A stretch of 64,000 bases of DNA, taken from Chitinophaga oryziterrae. GTDB taxonomy: Bacteria > Bacteroidota > Bacteroidia > Chitinophagales > Chitinophagaceae. Below, one piece after another: positions 28,623 to 36,380 of the stretch. Where the stretch lies: positions 124,001-188,000 of the forward strand of contig NZ_WRXO01000004.1 of NCBI RefSeq assembly GCF_009758125.1, in the 5' to 3' direction. The notes below the pieces were generated by a model. The model was not told the DNA's origin. It did no database searches and was given only the letters and a program-made list of their open reading frames with translations. Each line of letters opens with the position of its first letter. Position 1 is the first letter of the stretch. A program made the translations under genes and the position numbers.

Positions 28623-29534
28623 ATGCACATTGGTATTATTTCCAATTCGGATGAATGCATCCCATTGGCTTACACACTTGCAAACCAGGGTTTGCAGGTG
28701 TGTATTTTCTTTTCTCCTTCTCCGGACAATTATATCTGTGAGAAAGTAACAAAATTGCTGCAGGTTGCCAGGGTCCCTTGTACGATCGAAAAGGACCCAA
28801 AAACGGATGTATATAACTGGCTGGTGAAAGAACGTCCACCGGTAATATTCGTACTGGGATATAAATACCTGCTTGATGTTAAAAAGATCGGGATGCTGAA
28901 CATTCCGGCATTCAATATCCATTATGGGGCATTGCCTTCTTTCAGAGGACCTGTACCTGTATTCTGGCAACTGAAACAGGGGCGGCCATCCCTGGAAGTT
29001 TCGATTCATCGCCTGTCTGCAAAATTCGACGATGGTGAAGTTGTCTGGAGAAAGGAAACACCCAACATGCCTTATTATAATTATAGTTATGTGCATCAGC
29101 TATTCAGCAGATTGTGTATAGAAGGGGTGCAGTTTATCCTGCGGGTAATGCAGTCCCATCTGCCATTGCCCGGTATACGCGAAAAAGAAAGGACGCCTGC
29201 ATATCATAAACGTCCGCAACTGGCAGATGTGACGATCAACTGGCAGATGATGAGCGCAGAGGAGATCTGTAATCTTGCCCGGGCGTGTAACCCCTGGAAT
29301 AAAGGGGCACAAACGTTCTTTAATAAACAGGAAGTAAAATTTATGGATGCTGTAGTGGTGCATACACCTGCTACTGAAGCAGCCGGTACTATACTACAGG
29401 ATGATGAACGCCTGCTGGTAGCCTGCGCTGATGGGAAAATGATCAATGTAAATATGCTGTATTCAGGTGATTTTTTCGTGCCTTCCTATCATGCAGCAGC
29501 ATGGGGATTTTTAAAAGGAAAGATATTCGGATAA
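28623..29534 (+). CDS. Formyltransferase-family protein (Fmt-like)
   Basis: A 303-residue protein of the formyltransferase superfamily. FNIHYGALPSFRGPVPVFWQ (residues 97-116) corresponds to the FN-x-H...LPxYRGxxP motif of methionyl-tRNA formyltransferase, with Asn98 and His100 as expected catalytic residues and Asp136/137 (AKFDDGEVV) near the expected third one. The C-terminal part (PWNKGAQTF) resembles the Fmt C-terminal domain. Housekeeping fmt is normally elsewhere, so this is probably a special formyltransferase acting on an amino sugar, an amino acid or a peptide amine. It directly follows the tail-collar genes and converges on the lasso precursor. A link to either is possible but not shown. 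Confidence 0.8.
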   Translation: MHIGIISNSDECIPLAYTLANQGLQVCIFFSPSPDNYICEKVTKLLQVARVPCTIEKDPKTDVYNWLVKERPPVIFVLGYKYLLDVKKIGMLNIPAFNIHYGALPSFRGPVPVFWQLKQGRPSLEVSIHRLSAKFDDGEVVWRKETPNMPYYNYSYVHQLFSRLCIEGVQFILRVMQSHLPLPGIREKERTPAYHKRPQLADVTINWQMMSAEEICNLARACNPWNKGAQTFFNKQEVKFMDAVVVHTPATEAAGTILQDDERLLVACADGKMINVNMLYSGDFFVPSYHAAAWGFLKGKIFG

Positions 29535-29562
29535 ATGAACGGGTTTGTATCCAAACAAAACA

Positions 29563-29590
29563 AGCCTGTATCGTACTTATGATACAGGCT
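29563..29590. terminator. Bidirectional terminator between formyltransferase and lasso precursor
   Basis: AGCCTGTATC (29563-29572) pairs with GATACAGGCT (29581-29590) over a loop of 8 nt. On the minus strand it is followed by TTGTTTTGTTT and sits just after the precursor stop, so it most likely ends the precursor transcript and also the formyltransferase message. Confidence 0.7.
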
Positions 29591-29615
29591 GGTTCCCGAT
29601 ACATCGGAAAATCAA

Positions 29616-29747
29616 TCAGCTTAACTCTGAACCAAAGTCGGGGCCTCCGCCACCAAGACCTAATGTTTCATCGTTAACAGACAATACAGTGAAGGCCGGG
29701 GTTACCCAGGGTTGCTTAGGTTGTGATTCTGTGGATTCATTTTTCAT
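29616..29747 (-). CDS. Lasso peptide precursor (A), 43 aa
   Basis: Read directly from the minus strand. The leader begins MKNESTESQPKQPWVTPAFT and ends VLSVNDETL; the predicted core is GLGGGGPDFGSELS. Diagnostic features: Thr at the penultimate leader position; Gly as core residue 1; Asp at core residue 8, right for an 8-residue macrolactam ring; a WVTP motif about 16 residues before the core, like the YxxP that binds the B1 recognition protein; and a C-terminal Ser, the residue phosphorylated in paeninodin-type peptides. A leader peptidase and an HPr-type kinase lie immediately upstream on the same strand, a terminator downstream. The tail after the ring would be only six residues (FGSELS). 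No close known homologue comes to mind. Confidence 0.8.
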   Translation of the reverse strand: MKNESTESQPKQPWVTPAFTVLSVNDETLGLGGGGPDFGSELS

Positions 29748-29797
29748 AATATACTTTTTGGATGAACGGTTGAATTGCGTGTTTTTTATTCGTCAGG

Positions 29798-29805
29798 GAA
29801 AATTA
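29798..29805 (-). promoter_or_regulatory. Possible -7 box for the precursor gene
   Basis: TAATTTTC on the minus strand, one base off TAnnTTTG, about 50 bp before the precursor ATG in the 123-bp gap behind the peptidase gene. A separate promoter would allow the precursor to be made in excess over the enzymes. No convincing -33 box was found. Confidence 0.25.
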
Positions 29806-29870
29806 TATAATCGTAACAAGTATCTGCTATTTTTTGTTCAGTTTTTCCTCATTAACACAAGAGATTGTAT

Positions 29871-30302
29871 TCAGCTTTTAAAAACGGCTATTACTGAAAA
29901 CCGGTATGAACTTTTTCCGCCTGTAACAGTAATACCGCCACTTTCCAGCCATGCATGTGCCAGTATTGCGTTTGCTTTTTCCCTCTTTTTATGAACGCCG
30001 AAATATACAATAGAGACCGTCTTTCTATTTTTCAACATAATCTTTGCTGCCAGCGCCTGTTCAAAGCAGGCTGTTCTCCATGGAGACCATCTGCTGGCTC
30101 TGCTGATGGCAGTCCGGATGTTTTGTTGCAGCGGCTGCGTGCTTTTTATTGACGGTAATGGCAATTGTGTTGTAATATTCTTTCCCAGCACCGGCGTGAT
30201 CTTCCTGAAAGGAATGAAAATCAGGACCAGTCTTGCCACTGCCAGCAGTGACCATGCTTCAGTAAAAAGCAGCAGGTTACTGATAGATATCTTTTTTCGC
30301 AT
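29871..30302 (-). CDS. Lasso peptide leader peptidase B2 (transglutaminase-like)
   Basis: A 143-residue protein of the lasso B2 family (transglutaminase-like cysteine protease). An N-terminal hydrophobic stretch (LLAVARLVLIFIP) is typical. The catalytic Cys79 lies in WSPWRTACFEQALAAKIML and His116 in AHAWLESGG. It should cleave the leader after the Thr-Leu pair. It starts 1 bp after the kinase stop, so the two are translationally coupled, and lies 123 bp before the precursor on the same strand. Length is normal for a free-standing B2. Confidence 0.9.
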   Translation of the reverse strand: MRKKISISNLLLFTEAWSLLAVARLVLIFIPFRKITPVLGKNITTQLPLPSIKSTQPLQQNIRTAISRASRWSPWRTACFEQALAAKIMLKNRKTVSIVYFGVHKKREKANAILAHAWLESGGITVTGGKSSYRFSVIAVFKS

Positions 30303-30303
30303 A

Positions 30304-31239
30304 TTAAACTAAAGAAGATATTACTGATAATAATTTTTCTGGTTTGCAATGCATTGGCCTGCTGATATAGTAAATGTCCGCACGCTGTAATAGTTTACTG
30401 ATGACCTGGAAACTTAATGTCCGCAATGACTGACTATGCAGTAATACCGGTCTGTAGATCTGATTGGATATCGCTTCAAAGGCTTGCGTTCCTGTTAATT
30501 TTTTACTTCGTACTTCATTATCTTCTCCAATATCCAGCAACAGTATTTTTTTTACAGGATATTCATTACTGTTAAAATCATCATGAAAGAAGATGCCATA
30601 TTTATCCATACCGGGCCTCACAGGGAAGGACCTGTCCTGGAAGAAGGGTTGATCTAATGTGAGCAAAGAATCTTCCCATAGTTTGATCATAGGGTAAGAA
30701 GCCGTACCGGTTATCACGTTAGTATCCGTACATTGCTGTAAAACAGTAATATCATCACTGAATATGGTATATCCCTGCTTACACAGTCCTGCCAGTGTGG
30801 TGGATTTACCTGCACCGGAGCGTCCGCATATCAACACCAGTTCATCTTCATCTAAAATAGCAGATGCGTGTAGAGGTAACAATCCCCGTTGCAGGAGGAT
30901 GGCAGCTATAGCAGTAGCCAGCACAAACAATCTTATGCTACGCATTTCCAGGTTACCCGTTTCCGGAGCGATAATAATTTCCCTGCCATAAGCAGCGTAA
31001 TAGGTAGCGATGTCTTTTACGGAAAAGAGGAGTTCCTCTTCATTGATAATGTAAGAAATATCGTTGCCTTGTAATCTTTTTCCATTTATGTTAACGGGCA
31101 CATCACCGATCTTAACCGTTATGTCAGCAATATCAGCTATTGCAGGAAGCAATTCGGGGAACTCGATCTCTGAAAGGATATGGAGTCCAAAGCCCTGGTA
31201 ATTATACATGAATAAGCTTAGTATTAGTCTTTCACTCAC
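30304..31239 (-). CDS. HPr kinase-like lasso peptide kinase
   Basis: A 311-residue (or ~301 if the second Met is used) P-loop protein. GRSGAGKST (residues 139-147) is the Walker A loop, preceded by LPLHASAILD and followed by FSDDITVL; this is the HPr serine kinase C-terminal fold found in lasso clusters. In the paeninodin cluster the homologous kinase phosphorylates the C-terminal Ser of the precursor, and the precursor here indeed ends in Ser. The first ~120 residues are a variable domain. It is the first gene of the minus-strand half of the divergent lasso locus; the B1 gene starts on the other strand about 150 bp away. Confidence 0.85.
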   Translation of the reverse strand: MSERLILSLFMYNYQGFGLHILSEIEFPELLPAIADIADITVKIGDVPVNINGKRLQGNDISYIINEEELLFSVKDIATYYAAYGREIIIAPETGNLEMRSIRLFVLATAIAAILLQRGLLPLHASAILDEDELVLICGRSGAGKSTTLAGLCKQGYTIFSDDITVLQQCTDTNVITGTASYPMIKLWEDSLLTLDQPFFQDRSFPVRPGMDKYGIFFHDDFNSNEYPVKKILLLDIGEDNEVRSKKLTGTQAFEAISNQIYRPVLLHSQSLRTLSFQVISKLLQRADIYYISRPMHCKPEKLLSVISSLV

Positions 31240-31385
31240 ATAGTAACAATGTTCAGTGCATATTGTTCATTAATGGAATGGTTATATGAATTTTTGGATC
31301 GCTGGTAATTGTTTTATAATAATACCTATTTTCGTATCAGTAACCTGTAGTATTAATCCCCGAAGACTTGCTTATAAATTCTATT

Positions 31386-31679
31386 ATGAAGAAAGAATGT
31401 AACCTGACTCCTGACACATTTGTTTTACGGAATGAACAAAAATTTCTTATCAGTCTTATTGGAGATGAAGTAGTGATGATGGATATCAATAAAGGTATCT
31501 ATATTGGTATGAACAGCGTTGGGACCAACATCTGGAATATGCTGGAGCATGCACTTCCTGTAAAGGAAATAGTTTCTTCTCTTACTACTAAGTATGATAT
31601 TAGTTCCGGACAATGTGAAAAGGAAACGCTTGTATATCTTCAGCAGATGCTGGAGCAGGATATGTTGTCATTAGTTTGA
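31386..31679 (+). CDS. Lasso peptide recognition protein B1 (PqqD-like RRE)
   Basis: A 97-residue PqqD-type protein, started at the ATG 31386 (MKKECNL) instead of the in-frame ATG 31368. Typical features are GDEVVMMDINKGIYIGMNSV near residue 30 and GTNIWNMLEHALPVKEIVSS near 50. In lasso systems B1 binds the leader peptide at the YxxP-like motif and presents it to B2. It opens the plus-strand half of the divergent locus and its stop overlaps the transporter frame. Confidence 0.9.
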   Translation: MKKECNLTPDTFVLRNEQKFLISLIGDEVVMMDINKGIYIGMNSVGTNIWNMLEHALPVKEIVSSLTTKYDISSGQCEKETLVYLQQMLEQDMLSLV

Positions 31680-31684
31680 TCAAA

Positions 31685-33442
31685 ATGATTGTAATCCTGA
31701 AGGACCTGTTTCGTTCCATTTCGCTGTTGTGGCGTGCTGATAAGACTGCTTTCTATATCAATTTTATGCTGCAGGTTGTGCTGGCCATATCACCGGTGGC
31801 TTCCCTGTTATGTCTCAGGCTGCTGATTGATGCGATGATGCCGCCCAATATTAATTTTGCCGCTGCCATCACTCCTTTGGCGGTCTGGGGCGGTATTCAG
31901 TTGTTGCAGGCAGTTGCCGGCCAGTATGCCGTTTATATTAATACGATGCATCAGCAGCATTTAACAGATTATCTTTCTCAGCAGGTATTAAATAAGGCAG
32001 TGAATGTATCTTATGATTATTATGAGAATCCCGTTTATCATGATACGTTACATCTTGCCCAGCAGCAGGTGATCTATAAAACACCTGCTATATTAAGCGG
32101 GTTTAACGCTATGTTATTAAACAGTCTCTCTTTGTGTTTCCTGTTTGGTTTCCTGTTTTCGCTCAAGCCGCTGTTTGCTCTTTTATTAATTATATTATCA
32201 CTACCACTTGCTGTCATTAAATGGTACGCTGGTTTTTCATTGATGCGTCTTGAAAGAAACCTGGCGCCTAAAGAAAGAGAAGCACATTACCTGTATCATA
32301 TATTAACAAGTGTGGCCCATGCAAAGGAGGTAAGGATTTTTGGTTTCGGCAGGGATTTTCTGGCCAGATTCAGTTCTTTCAGGACATTCATTCACCAGGA
32401 AAAAGAGGATCTGTATAAAAAGAATACACTTTACAGTGTGATAGCAGAATTCCTGGAAGTGGCAATTATTACATTTATCCTGGTTTACCTGGCCAGGAAT
32501 GTATGGGGGAAATTGATAACAGTGGGGGTGTTTGTCATATATCTGCAGGGGTTTCAGCGTCTTCAGGCTACTTCAAGGAATTTTCTGCAGGCGTTGGTTC
32601 AGTTATTTCAGCAAAGGATTTTCCTGAGAGATCTCTTCCTGTTCCTGGACCTGCCTCTTCCGGAAATGCCGGCTGCCAGTACTGTTTTTCCCCGGGAGAA
32701 TAAAGGTTTGTCCATCAATAATGTTTCATTTCATTATCCGCTGACAGAGAAACGGGTATTACATGATATATCATTCAATTGCGCACCGGGAAATATTATT
32801 GCGCTGGTAGGGGAGAACGGTTCAGGTAAATCTACTCTTGTAAAATTACTGGCGCGCTTATATGATCTTCAGACAGGGTCCATTGCTGTGGATGGTGTTA
32901 ATATCTCGGAAATCACTTTACCTGATTTCAGGAATAACAGTACGTTTTTGTTCCAGGACTTTGAAAAATATTTTCTTACGGTAGGAGAGAATATCGCTTT
33001 CGAAGCCTTTCATGATCCGGGAAATATGAACGGGATCCGGCAGGCGGCCATACTGGCAGATGCGCATCCGTTTATATCAGGATTGTCTGCCGGTTATAAC
33101 AGCCGTATGGGTACTTTGTTTCAGGGCAGTGAGCAGTTAAGTGGAGGGCAGTGGCAGAAGCTGGCACTGGCAAGACTTTTTTACAGGAATGGAAGCCTGA
33201 TGGTACTGGACGAGCCCACCAGCGCGCTGGATGCGACTGCCGAATATGAAGTGTTTCAGCATATAAAGGCCTCTGTGGGTAATAAAATGGTACTGTTGAT
33301 CACGCACCGGTTGTATAATCTTAAGATAGCGAATCATATCTATTTTATGAAAGATGGGATGATCGCAGAGGAAGGGTCCTTTGATAGCCTGATAGCGGCA
33401 AACGGATTATTCCGGAATATGTATGATAAACAAAAACTCTGA
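31685..33442 (+). CDS. ABC exporter (lasso peptide D protein)
   Basis: A fused membrane/ATPase ABC exporter of ~585 residues. The N-terminal half has about six membrane helices. The C-terminal nucleotide-binding domain has Walker A GENGSGKST, signature LSGGQWQK, Walker B LMVLDEPTSALD and the His switch LLITHRL. I start it at ATG 31685; a TTG at 31676 would overlap B1. In lasso clusters this protein exports the mature peptide and often gives immunity to the producer. No N-terminal C39 peptidase domain is present, consistent with B2 doing the cleavage. Confidence 0.92.
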   Translation: MIVILKDLFRSISLLWRADKTAFYINFMLQVVLAISPVASLLCLRLLIDAMMPPNINFAAAITPLAVWGGIQLLQAVAGQYAVYINTMHQQHLTDYLSQQVLNKAVNVSYDYYENPVYHDTLHLAQQQVIYKTPAILSGFNAMLLNSLSLCFLFGFLFSLKPLFALLLIILSLPLAVIKWYAGFSLMRLERNLAPKEREAHYLYHILTSVAHAKEVRIFGFGRDFLARFSSFRTFIHQEKEDLYKKNTLYSVIAEFLEVAIITFILVYLARNVWGKLITVGVFVIYLQGFQRLQATSRNFLQALVQLFQQRIFLRDLFLFLDLPLPEMPAASTVFPRENKGLSINNVSFHYPLTEKRVLHDISFNCAPGNIIALVGENGSGKSTLVKLLARLYDLQTGSIAVDGVNISEITLPDFRNNSTFLFQDFEKYFLTVGENIAFEAFHDPGNMNGIRQAAILADAHPFISGLSAGYNSRMGTLFQGSEQLSGGQWQKLALARLFYRNGSLMVLDEPTSALDATAEYEVFQHIKASVGNKMVLLITHRLYNLKIANHIYFMKDGMIAEEGSFDSLIAANGLFRNMYDKQKL

Positions 33443-33447
33443 TCGTT

Positions 33448-34608
33448 GTGGAGATTAAGATAATTAAGGAAAGGTATAATACGGAAATAGCGTTTTTGGT
33501 GCTGTGTTGCAGGGTCTTTCTTAAAACAGCAGATAAAGAAGTATTAGTGTCCTTTATTGCTGACAGCCGGATCAACTGGAAGAAGGTATATGACCTGAGT
33601 ACTGTTCATCGTATCAGACCGCTTGTGTTCAATGTATTATTTCCGGTGAAGGAACTGGTGGAAGAAGAGACATTCATATTGTTCCGTTCCTTTTGCATGA
33701 ACTTCTCTTCCAGGATCTTTAGCAGAAAGGTGGAGTGTGACAGGATCACCAATATCCTGCGGCAACAGGGTATCCATACGCATCCGTATAAAGGGTTTGA
33801 TCTTGCTGCCTTTATTTACAAGGATATCAGCCTGAGAGAGTGTGCTGATATAGATGTTATTATTGCAGAAAAGGACATTATACCTGTTGTGGATATCCTG
33901 AAAAATGAAGGGTATGAGATGGGGAATAAGGATTTTTATAATAGGTTCCCTAAACAGTATTATCAGCAACATAAAGACGTTTGTTTTGATAAAAAAGGGG
34001 CTTTTGGAGGTACATTTAATTTTGAATTCCATTTCAGACTGAGCAAATACAGTATGAATACGAATGTATTATTCAGTCAGTTATTAGGGGATGATTATTT
34101 GTCTCCTGAGCGGGAATATGATTATAAAGACTATTATAAATTACTGCTTATTAATAATGGTGTAAGTGATTATTATCCGACACTCCGCTCATTACTTGAT
34201 CTTACTTTTTTTAATGCAGAAGAACCTGGCCCCGAACTTGAACGGTTCGATCTCTTAGGACGCATTCTATCGGGTCATCTTTTTAATACACCTTTTCCTT
34301 TGTATGATGCAGCTAATGATCAAAGTCTGAATTATACAAGCAGGTTCTTATTAAATGAATTATTAGGTAAACAGAAAACGAAGAAAGCAGATTTTTTAAG
34401 GAATGTTTATCTCGACTTCAGGTTCAGTAATAATATGAGGCTAAAGTTGACAACCTTATTGCTTGCTTTACGTTTTCTGATCGCACCAAATGGCAATGAC
34501 ATCTCCGGTATGCGGCTTCCATTTTATTTTCTCTATTATTTTACAAAGGTTTTCAGGCTGACTACCAGGCTATTGATAAGATTTGCAGGGATTGAGGGAA
34601 ATAATTAG
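33448..34608 (+). CDS. Nucleotidyltransferase-family protein of lasso clusters
   Basis: A 386-residue protein starting at GTG 33448, 5 bp after the transporter. THPYKGFDLAAF then LRECADIDVIIAEKDIIPVV (residues ~110-140) has the D-x-D arrangement of the uncharacterised nucleotidyltransferase family (NTP_transf_5) regularly found at the end of paeninodin-type lasso clusters. It may nucleotidylate or otherwise decorate the peptide after phosphorylation; the activity is not known to me for any member. Last gene of the plus-strand half, followed by a terminator. Confidence 0.82.
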   Translation: MEIKIIKERYNTEIAFLVLCCRVFLKTADKEVLVSFIADSRINWKKVYDLSTVHRIRPLVFNVLFPVKELVEEETFILFRSFCMNFSSRIFSRKVECDRITNILRQQGIHTHPYKGFDLAAFIYKDISLRECADIDVIIAEKDIIPVVDILKNEGYEMGNKDFYNRFPKQYYQQHKDVCFDKKGAFGGTFNFEFHFRLSKYSMNTNVLFSQLLGDDYLSPEREYDYKDYYKLLLINNGVSDYYPTLRSLLDLTFFNAEEPGPELERFDLLGRILSGHLFNTPFPLYDAANDQSLNYTSRFLLNELLGKQKTKKADFLRNVYLDFRFSNNMRLKLTTLLLALRFLIAPNGNDISGMRLPFYFLYYFTKVFRLTTRLLIRFAGIEGNN

Positions 34609-34635
34609 AGGCCGTATCATCTGGTACGGCCTCTT
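34607..34635 (+). terminator. Terminator after the lasso plus-strand genes
   Basis: AGAGGCCGTA pairs with TACGGCCTCT over an 8-nt loop and is followed by TTTGCTTT, directly after the nucleotidyltransferase stop. Confidence 0.8.
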
Positions 34636-34677
34636 TGCTTTGGGGTTATTAGTTTTATTAAATTGTCCCCGGTTCAT

Positions 34678-34865
34678 TTAACAGTAAGCACATTGTGTAA
34701 CGCTATGCTTCTGCAAAGGGATCAGCCGGTTCTCCCATTCTAATAATGTATGATAGATGTCATCCCGGCAATCTGATAACAGATCGCAGGCGGGTTGATG
34801 GTCTTGATATTGCGCTGAAGTCCTGGTGGCATCTGCTGTTGTCTACTTATAAAGAGTTTAAACAT
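34678..34865 (-). pseudogene. Possible small frameshifted ORF downstream of the CHAD gene
   Basis: On the minus strand, ATG at 34863-34865 opens MFKLFISR. A one-base frame change then gives a protein-like run ending DIYHTLLEWENRLIPLQKHS and VTQCAYC before a stop at 34678. The second frame alone is open for ~54 codons but has no start. It may be a small gene disrupted by a frameshift, or just chance. The rest of 34636-34968 shows nothing else. Confidence 0.25.
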
Positions 34866-34968
34866 AGCTGCTGATTTCACCCTGCAAAGATACGGGCTGT
34901 CTGTACTGCCTGCTAATTCCGGGGATCTACATTTTGTATACAAAACGACTACGAAGCGTCTACGGGAT

Positions 34969-35748
34969 TCATGGTTTGGGGGGAACAAGGGCTTTAGATA
35001 AAAAGTCAGCGGATAGTTCCCGGACTTCCCGTAATGTTTTGTGTTCTTCTTCCTGCAATTTGCCGACCATACTTTTCCCTTTGGGGGTTTTACCAATCAG
35101 TAAGGCTGTGGCGGTCGTATGATCATGCCATTTGCCAATGGCATCTTGTAATTTGTTGAGGTAGGTCGTATTCAACCCGAGGCTGGTGGCCATTTTTTCA
35201 GGTAAGATGGCAAGAATGTAGAGCAATGCCTTTATTCTTTTCCGGGCAGGGTGGAGATGGTATGCAGAGGCCCCTTCAAGTGCGGAGGTAATAAAACTGA
35301 GTTGTGTGCCAAACCAGTGCTTAATAGCGTTATTCTTTACCGCATGGACCTTTCTGTGGAAAGTCTTATCTGCTTTCGAGATCCTTTTGTCGTAATTTCC
35401 GGAGCGCGCGCGGAATTTGCCGGATTCATTTTTTACTATACCCGCTTCCTCAGATCTAAGTACTGTATTATTGATCCGGTAACGTTTCATTGTCAGCAGG
35501 CTGGTATATGCGTCCCGGATCATTCCGGCATGTTTGAATATCCGTTTTACCTTTTTCAGGTCGGCTGAGGAAAGCTGTTGCCCCCTTAAGGCGTGTGAGA
35601 ATTGTGTAAAAGCCCTTACCTTTTTTATTTCCACACGTAATTTATGTATGGTTTCCTGACCTCCGTTATTGGAAAAGACCAGCAGATGATGGTGCATATT
35701 TGCCCATCTTTTATTGAGGTAGTTTAGCTGCCGTTTCTTTTTCAGCAT
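34969..35748 (-). CDS. CHAD domain protein
   Basis: A 259-residue, Lys/Arg/His-rich helical protein with the CHAD signature: HKLRVEIKKVRAF near residue 35, RIFKHAGMIRDAYTSL near 68, RKRIKALLYIL near 168 and LQDAIGKWHDHTTA near 197. CHAD domains bind polyphosphate through conserved basic residues, and stand-alone copies associate with polyphosphate granules. It is transcribed away from lutC, 56 bp apart. It does not fit the rhamnose or the lasso pathway and may be part of the inserted block or an original neighbour. Confidence 0.88.
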   Translation of the reverse strand: MLKKKRQLNYLNKRWANMHHHLLVFSNNGGQETIHKLRVEIKKVRAFTQFSHALRGQQLSSADLKKVKRIFKHAGMIRDAYTSLLTMKRYRINNTVLRSEEAGIVKNESGKFRARSGNYDKRISKADKTFHRKVHAVKNNAIKHWFGTQLSFITSALEGASAYHLHPARKRIKALLYILAILPEKMATSLGLNTTYLNKLQDAIGKWHDHTTATALLIGKTPKGKSMVGKLQEEEHKTLREVRELSADFLSKALVPPKP

Positions 35749-35804
35749 ACCTGTACTTTAAGATAAAGTTAGTATTTTCAGCCTTTCAACGAATATTTTA
35801 TATT

Positions 35805-36380
35805 ATGAGCAGCCGGGAAACAATTTTAGCAGCTATAAAAGGAAATCAGCCTCCACAGGAAGTATTACCCGATATTGAAGGATTCAGGAATACCATTCCG
35901 GGCGATCCTGCCGCTTTCCGTAAAGTAGTGGAATCGCTGGGTGGAGAGGTGATCGACATTGCTCAGTATGCTGATATCAAAGCACATTATAAGGATGCAC
36001 CGGGGCTTGTAGTGGCGGTAAACCCTGATTTTTACCCCGGAGCGGCCACCGAATGGCAGACAGGGGATGGACGTCAACTGGAACAGGTAGACCTGGCGAT
36101 TGTACCCGGACAATTAGGCGTTGCGGAAAACGGGGCGGTATGGGTAACGGAAAAGGAGCTGGTGGTGAGAGTATTGCCTTTTATCGCGCAACACCTGGCG
36201 ATCGTACTGTCTGCTTCAAATATTGTCCCCACTATGCATGATGCGTACGATCATATCGGCGGACCAAAGACCGGCTTTGGCGTGTTTATAGCGGGGCCTT
36301 CTAAAACGGCTGATATAGAGCAGTCGCTGGTTTTAGGAGCGCACGGGGCTAAGAGTCTCACTATATTCCTGTTACCATGA
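35805..36380 (+). CDS. lutC: Lactate utilisation protein LutC
   Basis: A 191-residue LUD-domain protein of the LutC/YkgG family (SSRETILAAIKGNQPPQE at the start, GQLGVAENGAVWVTEKELVV near 104, GFGVFIAGPSKTADIEQSLV near 156). It works with LutA and LutB in L-lactate oxidation. Normally it follows lutB; here it is 9.4 kb away, behind the tail-collar/lasso/CHAD block, and must be transcribed from a promoter in the 56 bp to CHAD or within it. Its stop overlaps the rhaM start by 4 bp, so the right end of the operon is intact. Confidence 0.93.
   Translation: MSSRETILAAIKGNQPPQEVLPDIEGFRNTIPGDPAAFRKVVESLGGEVIDIAQYADIKAHYKDAPGLVVAVNPDFYPGAATEWQTGDGRQLEQVDLAIVPGQLGVAENGAVWVTEKELVVRVLPFIAQHLAIVLSASNIVPTMHDAYDHIGGPKTGFGVFIAGPSKTADIEQSLVLGAHGAKSLTIFLLP

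Noticed and set aside
28623..29534. Formyltransferase as a lasso-modifying enzyme
   Set aside because: It is on the opposite strand, behind a terminator, and more tightly linked to the tail-collar genes. Formylation of Gly1 would also block ring closure. Kept only as a neighbour.
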